Positions 1 to 9,928 of a DNA stretch of 64,000 bases are shown piece after piece (the stretch's first letter is position 1; each line of letters begins with the position of its first letter). Both the position numbers and the translations under genes were made by a program. The notes beneath the pieces were generated by a model. That model was not told where the DNA came from, did no database searches, and saw only the letters and a program-made list of their open reading frames with translations. The stretch spans positions 1 through 64,000 of the forward strand of contig JANYHD010000021.1 in NCBI GenBank assembly GCA_025359205.1, given 5' to 3'. Origin of the DNA: Gammaproteobacteria bacterium (GTDB lineage: Bacteria > Pseudomonadota > Gammaproteobacteria > Steroidobacterales > Steroidobacteraceae).

Positions 1-2370
1 GTGATGCTGCTGGAGCGTTCCGAGCTCACCGCCGGGTCTACCTGGCACGCGGCCGGGCTGCTGCCGCTGTTCAACATGAGCTACACCGTCGGGCAGCTCC
101 ATAAGTACTCGGTCGACCTCTACAAGCGACTCCAGGCCGAGACCGGACAGGACGTGAGTTTTCATGTAACGGGTAACCTGCGCCTCGCGACCAGTCCGCA
201 GCGCATGGACGAATACTACAAGTATTGCGGCACCGCCAACACCATCGGCGTGCCCTTCGAGGTCATCACGCCCGAGCAGGTCGCGAAGCTCTGGCCGCTG
301 GTCAACCTCGGCGACGGCAAGGAAACCGCGAAGATCGTCGGCGCGCTTTACCATCCGGACGACGGGCACATCGCGCCGGCCGACCTCACCATGGCCCTGC
401 GCAAAGGCGCCCGCGCCGCCGGCGCCGAAATCAATGAGCGTACCGAAGTCACCGGCGTCGCGCGCACGCCGGCGGGTGAATGGCGTGTTACCACCAACAA
501 AGGCGACATCATCGCCGAGCACGTGGTCTGCGCCACCGGCAACTACGCGCGGCAGACCGGGCAGATGTTCGGGCTCAACGTGCCGGCGATCCCGGTCGAG
601 CACCAGTACATCATTTTCGAGGAGTCGCCCAAGCTCAAGGCGTACCGCGCCGGCGGCGGGCGCGAGCTCGCGGTGCTGCGCGAATCCGACCAGTCCTACT
701 ACCTGCGCGAGGAGCGCATGGGCTGGATCCTCGGTCCCTACGAGCACGGTGCGCCGGCGCGCTTTGCCGATGGCGTGCCCGACTGGTTTGGCAAGAGCCT
801 GTTCGAGGGGGACATTGACCGGCTGGCCCCGCACGTCGAGGCGGCCGTCCGGCGCGTGCCGGCTCTGGCCGACTGCGGCATCAAGGACATCATCAACGGC
901 CCCATTTCGTATACGCCGGACGGGAGCCCACTGGTGGGGCCGGCCTGGAATCATCGCAACCTGTGGCTCAACGAGGGACACAGCTTCGGCGTAACCGCGG
1001 CGGGCGGCTCGGGCTGGCAGCTCGCGGAGTGGATCGTCGAGGGCGAGCCCGGCATCGACATGCTGGCTACCGATCCGCGCCGCTATGGGCCGTACACCTC
1101 CAAGCGCTACGTCGTGAAGAAAAACGAGGAAACCTACCAGGAGGTCTTCACGATTCACTTTCCGGACGAGGAGCGCCCGGCGTCGAGACCTGCCAAGACC
1201 AGCCCTATCTACGATCGACTGGACAAGATGGGTGCCGTCTGGGGCCAGCGCTATGGCTGGGAGCGAGCCAACTGGTTCGCACCCGCCGGCGTCGAGCGTA
1301 AAGATAAGTGGAGTTTCCGGCGCTCCAATTATTTCGAGCACGTGGGCAACGAGTGCCTGCGAATGCGCAACCAGGTCGGCGTCATCGACCTGACGCCCTT
1401 CACAAAGCATGAAGTCAGCGGGCCGGGCGCAGAGGCCTGGCTCGACTCGCTGGTGGCCAACAAAGTGCCAGTCAAGGCCGGGCGCATCGCGCTGTGCCAC
1501 GCGCTCACGCCGCGTGGGGGAATCCGCTCCGAATTCACCATCACGCGCTTGCCGGATGGCACGTTTTACGTCGTGAGCGCCGGCGCGGCCGAGCGCTACG
1601 ATGCCGATTTCCTGCGCAAACACCTGCCCACGGACGGCTCCGTGAGCATGCGCAACGTCACCACCGCCCGCGGCTGCTTCGTGGTCGCTGGTCCGCGTTC
1701 GCGTGATGTGCTCGCCAAGCTCATTGACGCGCCGTTGGACAACACGGCTTTCCCGTGGCTGTCCAGCCAGGTCCTCGAAGTTGCTATGGCGGTCGACGTT
1801 TACACGCTGCGCGTGAATTTCGTCGGCTCGCTCGGCTGGGAACTGCACTTCCCGATCGAATACGCGCATCACCTGTTCGACGCATTGTTCGCCGCGGGCG
1901 CCGAGTACGGGATCGGCATGGCGGGCATGCGCGCCATGGAATCCATGCGCCTGGAGAAGTCCTACCGCATGTGGGGGAGCGACATGACGCGCGACTACAC
2001 GCCGTTCGAGACCGGCCTCGAACGCTTCGTGCGCATGAACAAGGGCGGGTTCATCGGTCGTGAGGCGCTGGTGAAGCAGCAGGCCGCGGGCGTACCCAAT
2101 CACTTCGTCACGCTGAATGTACATGGAGTCACCGACGCCGATCCGCTCGGCAACGAGCCGCTGTTCGACAAGAGTGGCACGATGGTGGGCCGCGCCACCG
2201 CCGGCGGCTATGGGCACGCCGTGAAGCAGAGCATCGCCATCGGTTACGTGAAGCCGGCCTGTGCGGCGCTTGGCACCGAGTTGCAGATCGAGATCCTGGG
2301 CAAGCGGCATGCGGCCACGGTAGTGCGCGAATCGCCCTACGATCCCGACAACGTCCAGCTGCGGGCCTAG
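1..2370 (+). CDS. Dimethylglycine/sarcosine dehydrogenase, FAD- and folate-dependent (5'-truncated by window edge)
   Basis: Oxidative N-demethylase of the DMGDH/SDH family: it removes a methyl from dimethylglycine or sarcosine and passes it to THF as 5,10-methylene-THF. The visible 789 residues begin at the end of the N-terminal FAD-binding Rossmann strand (LLERSELTAGST), so the GxGxxG loop must lie upstream and the true start is outside the window. The STWHAAG motif follows; its His (visible residue 16) is the residue that carries covalent FAD in mammalian DMGDH. The FAD oxidoreductase part runs to about residue 370, a linker to about 430, then GcvT and GcvT C-terminal folate domains to the end. 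The gene lies 9 nt before soxB, so it is probably co-transcribed. With a complete sarcosine oxidase downstream, dimethylglycine is the likelier substrate; this is inference from context. Confidence 0.85.
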   Translation: MMLLERSELTAGSTWHAAGLLPLFNMSYTVGQLHKYSVDLYKRLQAETGQDVSFHVTGNLRLATSPQRMDEYYKYCGTANTIGVPFEVITPEQVAKLWPLVNLGDGKETAKIVGALYHPDDGHIAPADLTMALRKGARAAGAEINERTEVTGVARTPAGEWRVTTNKGDIIAEHVVCATGNYARQTGQMFGLNVPAIPVEHQYIIFEESPKLKAYRAGGGRELAVLRESDQSYYLREERMGWILGPYEHGAPARFADGVPDWFGKSLFEGDIDRLAPHVEAAVRRVPALADCGIKDIINGPISYTPDGSPLVGPAWNHRNLWLNEGHSFGVTAAGGSGWQLAEWIVEGEPGIDMLATDPRRYGPYTSKRYVVKKNEETYQEVFTIHFPDEERPASRPAKTSPIYDRLDKMGAVWGQRYGWERANWFAPAGVERKDKWSFRRSNYFEHVGNECLRMRNQVGVIDLTPFTKHEVSGPGAEAWLDSLVANKVPVKAGRIALCHALTPRGGIRSEFTITRLPDGTFYVVSAGAAERYDADFLRKHLPTDGSVSMRNVTTARGCFVVAGPRSRDVLAKLIDAPLDNTAFPWLSSQVLEVAMAVDVYTLRVNFVGSLGWELHFPIEYAHHLFDALFAAGAEYGIGMAGMRAMESMRLEKSYRMWGSDMTRDYTPFETGLERFVRMNKGGFIGREALVKQQAAGVPNHFVTLNVHGVTDADPLGNEPLFDKSGTMVGRATAGGYGHAVKQSIAIGYVKPACAALGTELQIEILGKRHAATVVRESPYDPDNVQLRA

Positions 2371-2379
2371 GGCAGAAGC

Positions 2380-3636
2380 ATGCGGAGCAGATTCTCAGGC
2401 TGGTCGCTGCTGCTGGGCGGGCTGACCGGCCAGCGCGGCTGGCGCGAACAGTGGCGCGCGGCCACCCCGAAGAAGGGCTATGACGCGCTCATCGTTGGTG
2501 GTGGCGGGCATGGGCTCGCGGCCGCCTACTACCTGGCGAAGGAACACGGCATCCGCAACGTCGCGGTGCTCGAAAAAGGCTGGATCGGCGGCGGCAACAC
2601 CGGCCGCAACACCACGGTTATCCGCTCCAATTACCTGTTCAGCGAAAGTTCATCGCTGTACGACCATGCCGTGAAGCTGTGGGAGACGCTTTCCCAGGAA
2701 CTGAACTACAACGTCATGTACTCGCCGCGCGGCGTACTGATGCTCGCCCACAACGTGCACGACTGCCAGGTCAGCCAACGCCACATTCACGCCAACTACG
2801 CCAACGGCGTCGACAACGAGTGGCTCACCCCGGCACAGGCCAAGGCATATTGCCCGCCACTGAATATCGGCAGCGAACTGCGCTACCCGGTGCTGGGCGG
2901 CGCGCTGCAGCGGCGCGGAGGGACGGCTCGCCACGATGCGGTCGCCTGGGGTTACGCGCGGGCTGCCGACGCGCTTGGCGTCGACATCATCGAGAACTGC
3001 GAGGTCACGGGACTCAAGCGCGACGCCAATGGCGCCGTGGTCGCCGTGGAAACGAACCGCGGCGTGATTGAGAGCCGCCGGATCGGGGTCTCGGCCGCCG
3101 GACACAGCACCGTGGTGCTGCAGATGGCCGGAGTCCGCCTGCCGCTCGAGAGTTTTCCGCTCCAGGCGCTGGTTTCCGAGCCGGTCAAACCGATTTTTCC
3201 CTGCGTGGTGATGTCCAATACGATCCACGCCTATATCAGCCAGTCCGACAAGGGTGAACTGGTGATCGGCGCCAGCACTGACGCCTACACTTCGTACACG
3301 CAACGCGGCGCGCTGCACGTAAGCCTGCACACGCTCGAGGCGGTCTGCGAACTTTTCCCGGCGTTCCGGCGCATGCGCATGCTCCGCAACTGGGGCGGCA
3401 TCGTCGATGTAACGCCTGATCGTTCACCCATCGTGGCGAAGACGCCGGTGCCGGGCTTGTATGTCAATTGTGGCTGGGGCACGGGCGGATTCAAGGCCAC
3501 GCCGGGCGCGGGCCACCTGCTGGCCTGGACCATGGCGCACGATGCGCCGCATCCGCTCAACGCGGCCTTCACCATCGAGCGCTTCCGCGACGGCCTGTTG
3601 ATCGACGAGGCCGCCGCTGCCGCGGTGTCCCACTGA
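2380..3636 (+). CDS. soxB: Sarcosine oxidase, beta subunit
   Basis: Flavin subunit of heterotetrameric sarcosine oxidase (sarcosine + O2 + THF to glycine + H2O2 + 5,10-methylene-THF). The protein has 418 residues against about 405 in the family. The DALIVGGGGHG dinucleotide-binding loop is at residues 35-45 and is followed by the conserved GGGNTGRNTT segment. His185 in the RHDAVAWG segment is a candidate for the covalent FMN ligand known from corynebacterial SoxB. The C-terminal NCGWGTGGFKATPG segment is typical of the family. The ATG lies 9 nt after the dehydrogenase stop, and soxD begins 1 nt after this stop, so the genes form a tight operon in the standard order B-D-A-G. Confidence 0.95.
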   Translation: MRSRFSGWSLLLGGLTGQRGWREQWRAATPKKGYDALIVGGGGHGLAAAYYLAKEHGIRNVAVLEKGWIGGGNTGRNTTVIRSNYLFSESSSLYDHAVKLWETLSQELNYNVMYSPRGVLMLAHNVHDCQVSQRHIHANYANGVDNEWLTPAQAKAYCPPLNIGSELRYPVLGGALQRRGGTARHDAVAWGYARAADALGVDIIENCEVTGLKRDANGAVVAVETNRGVIESRRIGVSAAGHSTVVLQMAGVRLPLESFPLQALVSEPVKPIFPCVVMSNTIHAYISQSDKGELVIGASTDAYTSYTQRGALHVSLHTLEAVCELFPAFRRMRMLRNWGGIVDVTPDRSPIVAKTPVPGLYVNCGWGTGGFKATPGAGHLLAWTMAHDAPHPLNAAFTIERFRDGLLIDEAAAAAVSH

Positions 3637-3637
3637 C

Positions 3638-3895
3638 ATGCTGCTGATCCCCTGCCCCTACTGTGGTGTCCGTCCGGAGCTGGAGTTCAGTTACGGCGGC
3701 CAGGCCCACATTGCGCGACCCCAGACCAGCGCGAGCGCCGAAGAATGGGCCGCGTTCCAGTACGAACGCGTCAACACCCGCGGCCCGCACGCCGAACGCT
3801 GGCGGCACACGCACGGCTGTGGCCGGTTCTTCAACGTGGTGCGTGATACGACCACCGACCAGATTCTGCGCAGCTACCGGAGCGGTGAGCGATGA
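3638..3895 (+). CDS. soxD: Sarcosine oxidase, delta subunit
   Basis: Small zinc-binding subunit of the heterotetrameric sarcosine oxidase, 85 residues as usual for the family. The N-terminal IPCPYCG supplies two zinc-binding Cys, and HGCGRFFNVVRDT later in the chain completes the site. The stop overlaps the start of soxA by 4 nt (ATGA), which suggests translational coupling and equimolar subunit production. Its function rests on the family and on its position between soxB and soxA. Confidence 0.95.
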   Translation: MLLIPCPYCGVRPELEFSYGGQAHIARPQTSASAEEWAAFQYERVNTRGPHAERWRHTHGCGRFFNVVRDTTTDQILRSYRSGER

Positions 3896-6774
3896 GCGGC
3901 CCGTGGCGCAGCGCCAGTGGCGGCAGTTCGATTGATCGTTCGCGGCCCGTGCGCTTCGAGTTCGATGGCCGCCCTTACCAGGGGTTCGCCGGCGACACGC
4001 TGGCCTCGGCGCTGTTGGCCAACGGCGTTCACCTGGTCGGCCGGTCCTTCAAGTACCACCGCCCGCGTGGCATCATGGCGGCGGGCCCGGAAGATCCGAA
4101 CGCGCTCGTCACCGTACGGCGCGACGCCGCGCGCTATACGCCGAACCTCAATGCCGCACAGGTTGAGCTCTACGAAGGCCTGATGGCCGAGAGCCAGAAC
4201 CGCTGGCCCTCGCTCCATTTCGACGTCGGCCGCATCAACGATTACCTGTCGCGCTTCCTGCCGTCCGGTTTCTACTACAAGACCTTTATGTGGCCGCGCA
4301 AGGCGTGGCACGGTTTCTACGAGCCGCGCATCCGTGCCGCCGCCGGCCTGGGCCGAGCACCCAGCGAGCCCGATCCAGACACCTACGGGCAACGATTCGC
4401 GCATTGCGAAGTGCTGGTAATCGGCGCCGGACCGGCCGGACTCACCGAGGCACTGGCTGCGGCGCGGACCGGCGTGCGGGTCATCGTGTGCGACGAGCAG
4501 GCGCCGCCGCCCAGGACCTCGCCCGCGGATTCAGCGGGAGAGTGGCATGACATACGGGCGCAGCTGGCGGTCATGCCCAACGTCACTGTGCTGGCGCGCA
4601 CCACGGCCTTCGGCTACATGCCGCACAACATGGTGGCGCTCACCGAGCGGCTCACCGATCACCTCAGCGCACCTCTAAAGCACGTGCCGCGCGAGCGACT
4701 GTGGCAGGTTCGTGCCCGCGAGGTTGTCCTCGCCACCGGCGCCATCGAGCGGCCGCTGGTGTTTCCCGGGAACGACCTGCCCGGCGTCATGCTGGCGGGG
4801 GCCGCGCGCACTTATCTCGGCCGCTATGGCGTGCTGCCCGGCGCACGCGTGGCGATCCTCACCGCCAATGACGAAGCCTATCGCGCCGCGGTCGAGCTGC
4901 GCGCCGCCGGCGTCGAGGTCGTTGCCCTCGCGGACCTGCGCCCGCAAGTCATGGGCAGGCTTCCGGAAGCCGCGCGCCAGGCAGGGATGACAATCAGGAC
5001 CGGCACCACGACCGTTGGCACGCGCGGCGATCAACACGTCACGGCGCTGGGCCTCTGCGCCATCGGCGCCGACGGTACGGTCAGCGGCGCGGTCGACTGG
5101 ATCGGCTGCGACACCGTGTTGATGTCGGGCGGGTTCACGCCGAGCGTACACCTGTTCTCGCAGTCGCGCGGCAAGTTGACATGGGATGCGTCCTTGCAGG
5201 TCTTCGTGCCGGGCGCGGCAGCCGAGAACTGCCGTTGCGTGGGCGCCTGCGCCGGCGAGATGGGTGCCGACAGCGGGGGCAGCTGGCTCGGCGCCCTGCC
5301 CCGGCCCGAAGGTCCGGCCACCGGGAAGTCCTTCGTCGACTGGCAAAACGACGTCACGGCCGCCGACCTGGACCTCGCGGTGCGCGAGGGATTCCGCTCG
5401 ATTGAACACATCAAGCGTTACACGACCACCGGCATGGCGACCGACCAGGGCAAGACCTCGAATTTGAATGCGCTGGCGATCGCCGCGCAGCGGCTCAGAC
5501 GAGCGATTCCGGAAGTAGGCCTGACCACCTTCCGCATGCCCTACCTGCCCGTGGGCTTCGGCGGACTCGCCGGCTACGCGCGCGGCGAGCTGTTCGCGCC
5601 GGTCCGCAAGACGCCGATGTACGACTGGGCCGCCGAACGCGGCGCGGTGTTCGAGCCCGTCTCGCTTTGGCAGCGCGCGCGCTATTTTCCGCAACCCGGC
5701 GAGGACATGCACCAGGCCGTGGCGCGTGAGTGTTGCAACGTGCGCCGCGCCTGCGGGATGTTCGACGCGTCGACGCTGGGCAAGATTGAGGTAGTCGGAC
5801 CCGACGCGGTCGAGTTCATGAACCGGATGTACGTGAACAACTGGAGCACGCTTGCTGTCGGCCGCTGTCGCTACGGCATCCTGCTGCGCGATGACGGCTT
5901 CGTCTACGACGATGGCGTGGTCGCGCGCACGGCTGCCGATCGTTTCCACGTCACCACCACCACCGGCGGCGCACCGCGCGTGCTGGCGATGATGGAAGAC
6001 TACCTGCAGACCGAATGGCCCGACCTCAAGGTCTGGCTGACCTCGACCACCGAGCAGTGGGCAGTCATCGCCGTGCAGGGTCCGAAGGCGCGCGCCGTGA
6101 TCGAATTGCTCGTCGAGGATGTCGACCTCGCGAACGCGGCCCTGCCGCACATGAGCGTGGCGCGCGGCCGGGTCTGCGGCGTGCCCGCGCTCGTGTTCCG
6201 CGTGAGTTTCACGGGTGAGCTGGGATATGAAATCAACGTGCCGGCCGACTACGGTGCGGATGTCTGGCGGGCCGTGTGGCAGGCGGGCCAGGCGCACGGC
6301 ATCTGCGCCTACGGTACCGAAGCGATGCACGTGCTGCGTGCGGAAAAGGGTTACGTCATCGTCGGACAGGACACTGACGGCACCGTCACGGCCGACGACG
6401 CCGGCCTGTCCTGGGCCGTGGGCAAGAGTAAACCTGATTTCCTCGGGCTGGCTTCGCTGAGACGAGCGGCGCTCGTGGATCCGAATCGCAAGCAACTCGT
6501 GGGCCTCCTGACCAGCGATCCGAACGTTGTCCTGGAGGAAGGCAGCCAGATTACCGCGACTGCGTCATTGCGGCCGCCGATGAAGGTGATCGGCCACGTG
6601 ACTTCCTCGTATTACAGCGCCGTGCTCGGCCGCTCCATCGCGCTGGCGCTGGTGAGCGCCGGCCGTTCACGTATGGGCCAGACGCTCTACGTGCCCACGC
6701 GCACCGGCGAGTCGTCGGTCACCGTGACCAACCCGGTCTCCTACGACCCGAAGGGAGAGCGCCTCAATGGCTGA
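3892..6774 (+). CDS. soxA: Sarcosine oxidase, alpha subunit
   Basis: Large subunit of heterotetrameric sarcosine oxidase, 960 residues, close to the usual 965-1000. An N-terminal ferredoxin-like fold (residues about 20-80, VRFEFDGRPYQG) lacks the cluster cysteines, as in the family. A NAD-binding Rossmann domain with GAGPAGL follows near residues 176-182, together with further pyridine-nucleotide-disulfide-oxidoreductase segments. From about residue 580 to the end a GcvT-like folate-binding domain is present; it captures the methylene group on THF. The ATG overlaps the soxD stop by 4 nt, and the end overlaps soxG by 8 nt. The opposite strand carries a long open frame that is only a codon-bias shadow. 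Confidence 0.95.
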   Translation: MSGPWRSASGGSSIDRSRPVRFEFDGRPYQGFAGDTLASALLANGVHLVGRSFKYHRPRGIMAAGPEDPNALVTVRRDAARYTPNLNAAQVELYEGLMAESQNRWPSLHFDVGRINDYLSRFLPSGFYYKTFMWPRKAWHGFYEPRIRAAAGLGRAPSEPDPDTYGQRFAHCEVLVIGAGPAGLTEALAAARTGVRVIVCDEQAPPPRTSPADSAGEWHDIRAQLAVMPNVTVLARTTAFGYMPHNMVALTERLTDHLSAPLKHVPRERLWQVRAREVVLATGAIERPLVFPGNDLPGVMLAGAARTYLGRYGVLPGARVAILTANDEAYRAAVELRAAGVEVVALADLRPQVMGRLPEAARQAGMTIRTGTTTVGTRGDQHVTALGLCAIGADGTVSGAVDWIGCDTVLMSGGFTPSVHLFSQSRGKLTWDASLQVFVPGAAAENCRCVGACAGEMGADSGGSWLGALPRPEGPATGKSFVDWQNDVTAADLDLAVREGFRSIEHIKRYTTTGMATDQGKTSNLNALAIAAQRLRRAIPEVGLTTFRMPYLPVGFGGLAGYARGELFAPVRKTPMYDWAAERGAVFEPVSLWQRARYFPQPGEDMHQAVARECCNVRRACGMFDASTLGKIEVVGPDAVEFMNRMYVNNWSTLAVGRCRYGILLRDDGFVYDDGVVARTAADRFHVTTTTGGAPRVLAMMEDYLQTEWPDLKVWLTSTTEQWAVIAVQGPKARAVIELLVEDVDLANAALPHMSVARGRVCGVPALVFRVSFTGELGYEINVPADYGADVWRAVWQAGQAHGICAYGTEAMHVLRAEKGYVIVGQDTDGTVTADDAGLSWAVGKSKPDFLGLASLRRAALVDPNRKQLVGLLTSDPNVVLEEGSQITATASLRPPMKVIGHVTSSYYSAVLGRSIALALVSAGRSRMGQTLYVPTRTGESSVTVTNPVSYDPKGERLNG

Positions 6775-7330
6775 GATCGCCCTCCGCCGCCCGCCCTCGC
6801 CCGGCGCAGGTTCATACTGGCGCCCCTTGCCGCCATGTGCGCGCTACGCCCTGCGCGTGAATCTGGTTGACGCGGCCGCCGCAGCCGGTAGCGCGCTGCC
6901 TGTCGCCACCGCCGCCTGCAGGGCGAGCGTCCAGGGCGATTGGGCCGCATTGTGGCTCGGACCGGATGAACAGCTGTTGATCGGGCCCGAGCCGGCTGGA
7001 GCAGCATTCGCGGATGCGGTTGCCAGTGCCCTGCAGGGCGTGTCTCATTCGGTGGTGGACGTCAGTCACCGCCAGGGCGCCATTGAGATCACGGGCCCGC
7101 ACGCTGCGGCCCTGGTCAATGCCGGATGCCCCCTCGATCTGGACCTGGCCGCCACGCCGGCCGGCTTCTGCAGCCGCACGGTGTTTGCCAAGGCAGAGAT
7201 CGTGCTGTGGCGACGTGGCAACGAACACTTCCACCTGGAAATCTGGCGCTCGTTCATGCCTTATCTGGCGGCGTTTCTGTCGGAAGTAGAACGGGAGCTT
7301 CCGGGCCAAGGCGGCTCGCGCGGCGCGTAG
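6767..7330 (+). CDS. soxG: Sarcosine oxidase, gamma subunit
   Basis: Fourth subunit of heterotetrameric sarcosine oxidase, 187 residues. It resembles a reduced GcvT-like fold; VVDVSHRQGAIEITGP and the C-terminal FHLEIWRSFMPYLAAFL segments are typical of the family. It overlaps soxA by 8 nt and closes the operon soxB-D-A-G. The intergenic region that follows contains a TTCCC-TTCG-GGGAA stem-loop. Confidence 0.92.
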   Translation: MAEIALRRPPSPGAGSYWRPLPPCARYALRVNLVDAAAAAGSALPVATAACRASVQGDWAALWLGPDEQLLIGPEPAGAAFADAVASALQGVSHSVVDVSHRQGAIEITGPHAAALVNAGCPLDLDLAATPAGFCSRTVFAKAEIVLWRRGNEHFHLEIWRSFMPYLAAFLSEVERELPGQGGSRGA

Positions 7331-7376
7331 TGGTTCATGCCATGGCCCGGGAGAGGCTGGTTACTTGCAACACGCG

Positions 7377-7390
7377 TTCCCTTCGGGGAA
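7377..7390 (+). promoter_or_regulatory. Short stem-loop with UUCG tetraloop after the sox operon
   Basis: A perfect 5-bp stem (TTCCC/GGGAA) closes a TTCG tetraloop, 47 nt after the soxG stop and 60 nt before the TonB receptor start. No U-run follows, so it is not a classical terminator. It may stabilise the 3' end of the sox transcript or be part of the receptor leader. Confidence 0.25.
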
Positions 7391-7450
7391 GATGATTCAA
7401 ACACTGCTGCGCGCCAGGTTGGGGCGCATTGCACACCAGGGGAGGTTTAC

Positions 7451-9880
7451 ATGTCGTCACTTCACACCATTCGCGAGGGAAGCCTGCGCGCTGCGATTGC
7501 ACTGTGCGCAAGCGTCGCGCTGCTGACCGGCGCGCCGTTCGCCGTCCGCGCGCAACCGGCGCCTGAGCCGACGAAGGCTGCGGCTCCCGAAGCCTCGGGT
7601 ATCGAGGAAGTTGTCGTGACGGCGCAACGGCGCGAACAGAAGCTGCAGGACATCGGCATTTCGGTCACGGCGCTCAACTCCGAGGCGCTCACGAACCTGA
7701 ACATCACCACCGCTACAGACATCGTGCGCGCGGTTCCAGGCCTCAAGATGAACGCGTATTCCTCCTCACAGGTGGTATTCAACATCCGCGGTGTTTCACA
7801 AAACAGCTACGGCGACGAACAGGAGCCGCCGGTTGCGGTCTACCAGGATGACAGCTACTCGAGCTCAATCAACCTCGCCAGCTTTCCGGTTTTTGACCTG
7901 GCCCGCGTCGAAACGCTGCGTGGACCGCAGGGCACGCTGTTCGGCCGCAATGCCACGGGCGGCGCGATCCAGTTCATCTCGCACAAGCCGACCAAGGAAT
8001 TCGAGGGCTATGCAACCGCGACCTATGGCCGCTTCAGCCAATTGATCGAAGAGGCTGCCATATCCGGGCCGCTGGGCAATTCTTTGCAGGGCCGTGTCGC
8101 GTTCATCCACAACGAAGATGACGGTTACATCAAGGAGGTCGTTCCGAATGAAAAAGATCGGGGCGCAAACAATCACTTCGCGGTACGCGGACAACTGGCC
8201 TGGCAGCCTGCTGATGGCACGAATGTCAATCTGATCCTGCGTTACCTGCGCGCCGACAAGGAGCGTCAGGCCGGCCTCTATTCGCATGAACCTGCCTGCC
8301 CCAATGCACAGTCGCAGGGCGAATTCACTCCGGCCAACCTGACCTGCCCATACTGGTCGGCGTTTATCAATGCGGGCTTCCCGCCCGCGCCGGGCACTGC
8401 GACCGGATTTCCCGGTCCGGGCACCACGGGCACCGGATACGTGAACCCCGGCATCATACCCAGCCGCGGCGGCGATCCCTGGGCGACAGCGGAAACCTCG
8501 CCATCCTATGTTGACCGCACGATCAAGGCCGGCACGCTGCGCATCGATTCCAGGCTTGGCGCCCTCGACCTGGTGTCGATCACCGATTTCCAGAAAGCCA
8601 ACAAGTTCTATATCGAGGGTGGCGACGCTTCGCCTGACCAGGGCGTGGTCTTTTACCAGGGAAGCGACATCAAGCAGGTATCAGAGGAACTGCGCCTGTC
8701 CGGGACAGCCGGTGCGAACCAGATAGTAGGTGGTCTGTTTGGCATGAAGGTGGACGGCGACTACACCGGGAAGTTCGCGGACCCGTTCTATTACTACGAC
8801 CCGACTATCGTGGCCTCGCAACACACCAAGTCGTTTGCGATCTTTGCGCAGGATGAGTGGAAGGCGACGAGCCAGCTGAGCCTCATAGCCGGCCTGCGCT
8901 ACTGGCGCGACCAGCGCTCCGGGGCCTATCTGGGCACCGAACCCAGCACCGGAGTGCGGATCCAGTTCGATTCGAGCAAAGTGGAGGGCACGGTGAATGG
9001 TGGTCCCTCGACGGACACGAATCCGTCGACTCCAGTCACCGTGACCACGGCGGATGCCGACAAGACGTTTACCGGTGTCACGGCGCGCCTCGAAGCCGAC
9101 TACCACCTCAACCCGGACTTGCTGCTGTTTGCCAGCTACAACCGTGGCAGCAAGAGCGGCGGATTCAATTTTTCCACGGGCACGCCGTTTGACTATCCGG
9201 GTACGCTCAATCTGTTCCTGAATGGCATACCGTTCAAGCCGGAGGTGCTCAATTCCCTCGAGGCGGGTTTCAAATCGACGATCAACCGGACGACGGTGTT
9301 CAACGCCAGCGCCTTCTACTACGATTACAAGGACTATCAGGCCTTCGTGCAGCTGGGCGTCAACCAGACGATTATCAACCTGCCCGCCAAGGCGATGGGG
9401 CTTGAAGCCGAAGTCACTTCGCATCCCACGAGCGGGCTTACGCTGCAATTGGGATTGTCGGCGCTGAGTTCGAACGTCAAGAATATTGTCCTGCCCGATA
9501 CGGTCACGGTCGTCGAGCATGACCTGCCACAATCTCCCAAACTCTCCGGCAACGCGCTGGCTCGTTACGAGTACGCCATGGGAAGCGGATACGCTTCGGT
9601 GCAGGGTGACGTCCAGTACTCCGGCCAGTTCTGCTTTACGGTGCTGTGTGCGCCGGTGGAACGTGAACGCTCCTACGCGCTGGGCAACGTGCGCCTGGGC
9701 TATGAACCCGCCAGCAAGGCATGGGAAGTGGCGGCGTTCATCGATAACGTGACCAATAAGGCCTACCGTGTGTACGCTTTCGACAGTTCGCTGTTCGCGG
9801 GTGTGGTCGCGGGCGTCTATGGCAAGCCGCGCACCTGGGGCATCACGGGCACCGTGCGGTTCGGGGCGTCGCATCACTGA
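7451..9880 (+). CDS. TonB-dependent outer-membrane receptor
   Basis: Outer-membrane active transporter of 809 residues. The ATG at 7451 is chosen because GGAGG lies 6 nt upstream and because it gives a proper signal peptide (hydrophobic core ALCASVALLTGAPFA, cleavage after VRA); an open frame extends further upstream to 7337. The TonB-box/plug region follows the IEEVVVTAQRREQ motif common in Xanthomonadales, Sphingomonadales and Nevskiales receptors, then the plug with VETLRGPQGTLFGRNATGG, then a beta-barrel ending in a typical C-terminal strand (GITGTVRFG). The substrate cannot be read from sequence. Its place between the sarcosine oxidase operon and betA/betB suggests a link to methylamine compounds, but that is only positional. 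Confidence 0.9.
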   Translation: MSSLHTIREGSLRAAIALCASVALLTGAPFAVRAQPAPEPTKAAAPEASGIEEVVVTAQRREQKLQDIGISVTALNSEALTNLNITTATDIVRAVPGLKMNAYSSSQVVFNIRGVSQNSYGDEQEPPVAVYQDDSYSSSINLASFPVFDLARVETLRGPQGTLFGRNATGGAIQFISHKPTKEFEGYATATYGRFSQLIEEAAISGPLGNSLQGRVAFIHNEDDGYIKEVVPNEKDRGANNHFAVRGQLAWQPADGTNVNLILRYLRADKERQAGLYSHEPACPNAQSQGEFTPANLTCPYWSAFINAGFPPAPGTATGFPGPGTTGTGYVNPGIIPSRGGDPWATAETSPSYVDRTIKAGTLRIDSRLGALDLVSITDFQKANKFYIEGGDASPDQGVVFYQGSDIKQVSEELRLSGTAGANQIVGGLFGMKVDGDYTGKFADPFYYYDPTIVASQHTKSFAIFAQDEWKATSQLSLIAGLRYWRDQRSGAYLGTEPSTGVRIQFDSSKVEGTVNGGPSTDTNPSTPVTVTTADADKTFTGVTARLEADYHLNPDLLLFASYNRGSKSGGFNFSTGTPFDYPGTLNLFLNGIPFKPEVLNSLEAGFKSTINRTTVFNASAFYYDYKDYQAFVQLGVNQTIINLPAKAMGLEAEVTSHPTSGLTLQLGLSALSSNVKNIVLPDTVTVVEHDLPQSPKLSGNALARYEYAMGSGYASVQGDVQYSGQFCFTVLCAPVERERSYALGNVRLGYEPASKAWEVAAFIDNVTNKAYRVYAFDSSLFAGVVAGVYGKPRTWGITGTVRFGASHH

Positions 9881-9884
9881 GGGC

Positions 9885-9928
9885 GCGGGCATCCAGGCCC
9901 CGGATCGTGCCGCCCGCGGGGTGCCCGC
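9885..9928. terminator. GC-rich stem-loop between convergent genes
   Basis: GCGGGCA at 9885-9891 pairs with TGCCCGC at 9922-9928 across a 30-nt loop. It fills the gap between the receptor stop (9880) and the betA stop (9929), where both transcripts must end. There is no U-run on either strand, so it would be an imperfect or Rho-assisted terminator. Confidence 0.3.

Noticed and set aside
4675-6495. 606-residue open frame on the minus strand opposite soxA
   Set aside because: It mirrors soxA codon for codon, has no ribosome-binding site and no recognisable domain; high GC keeps the antisense frame open.
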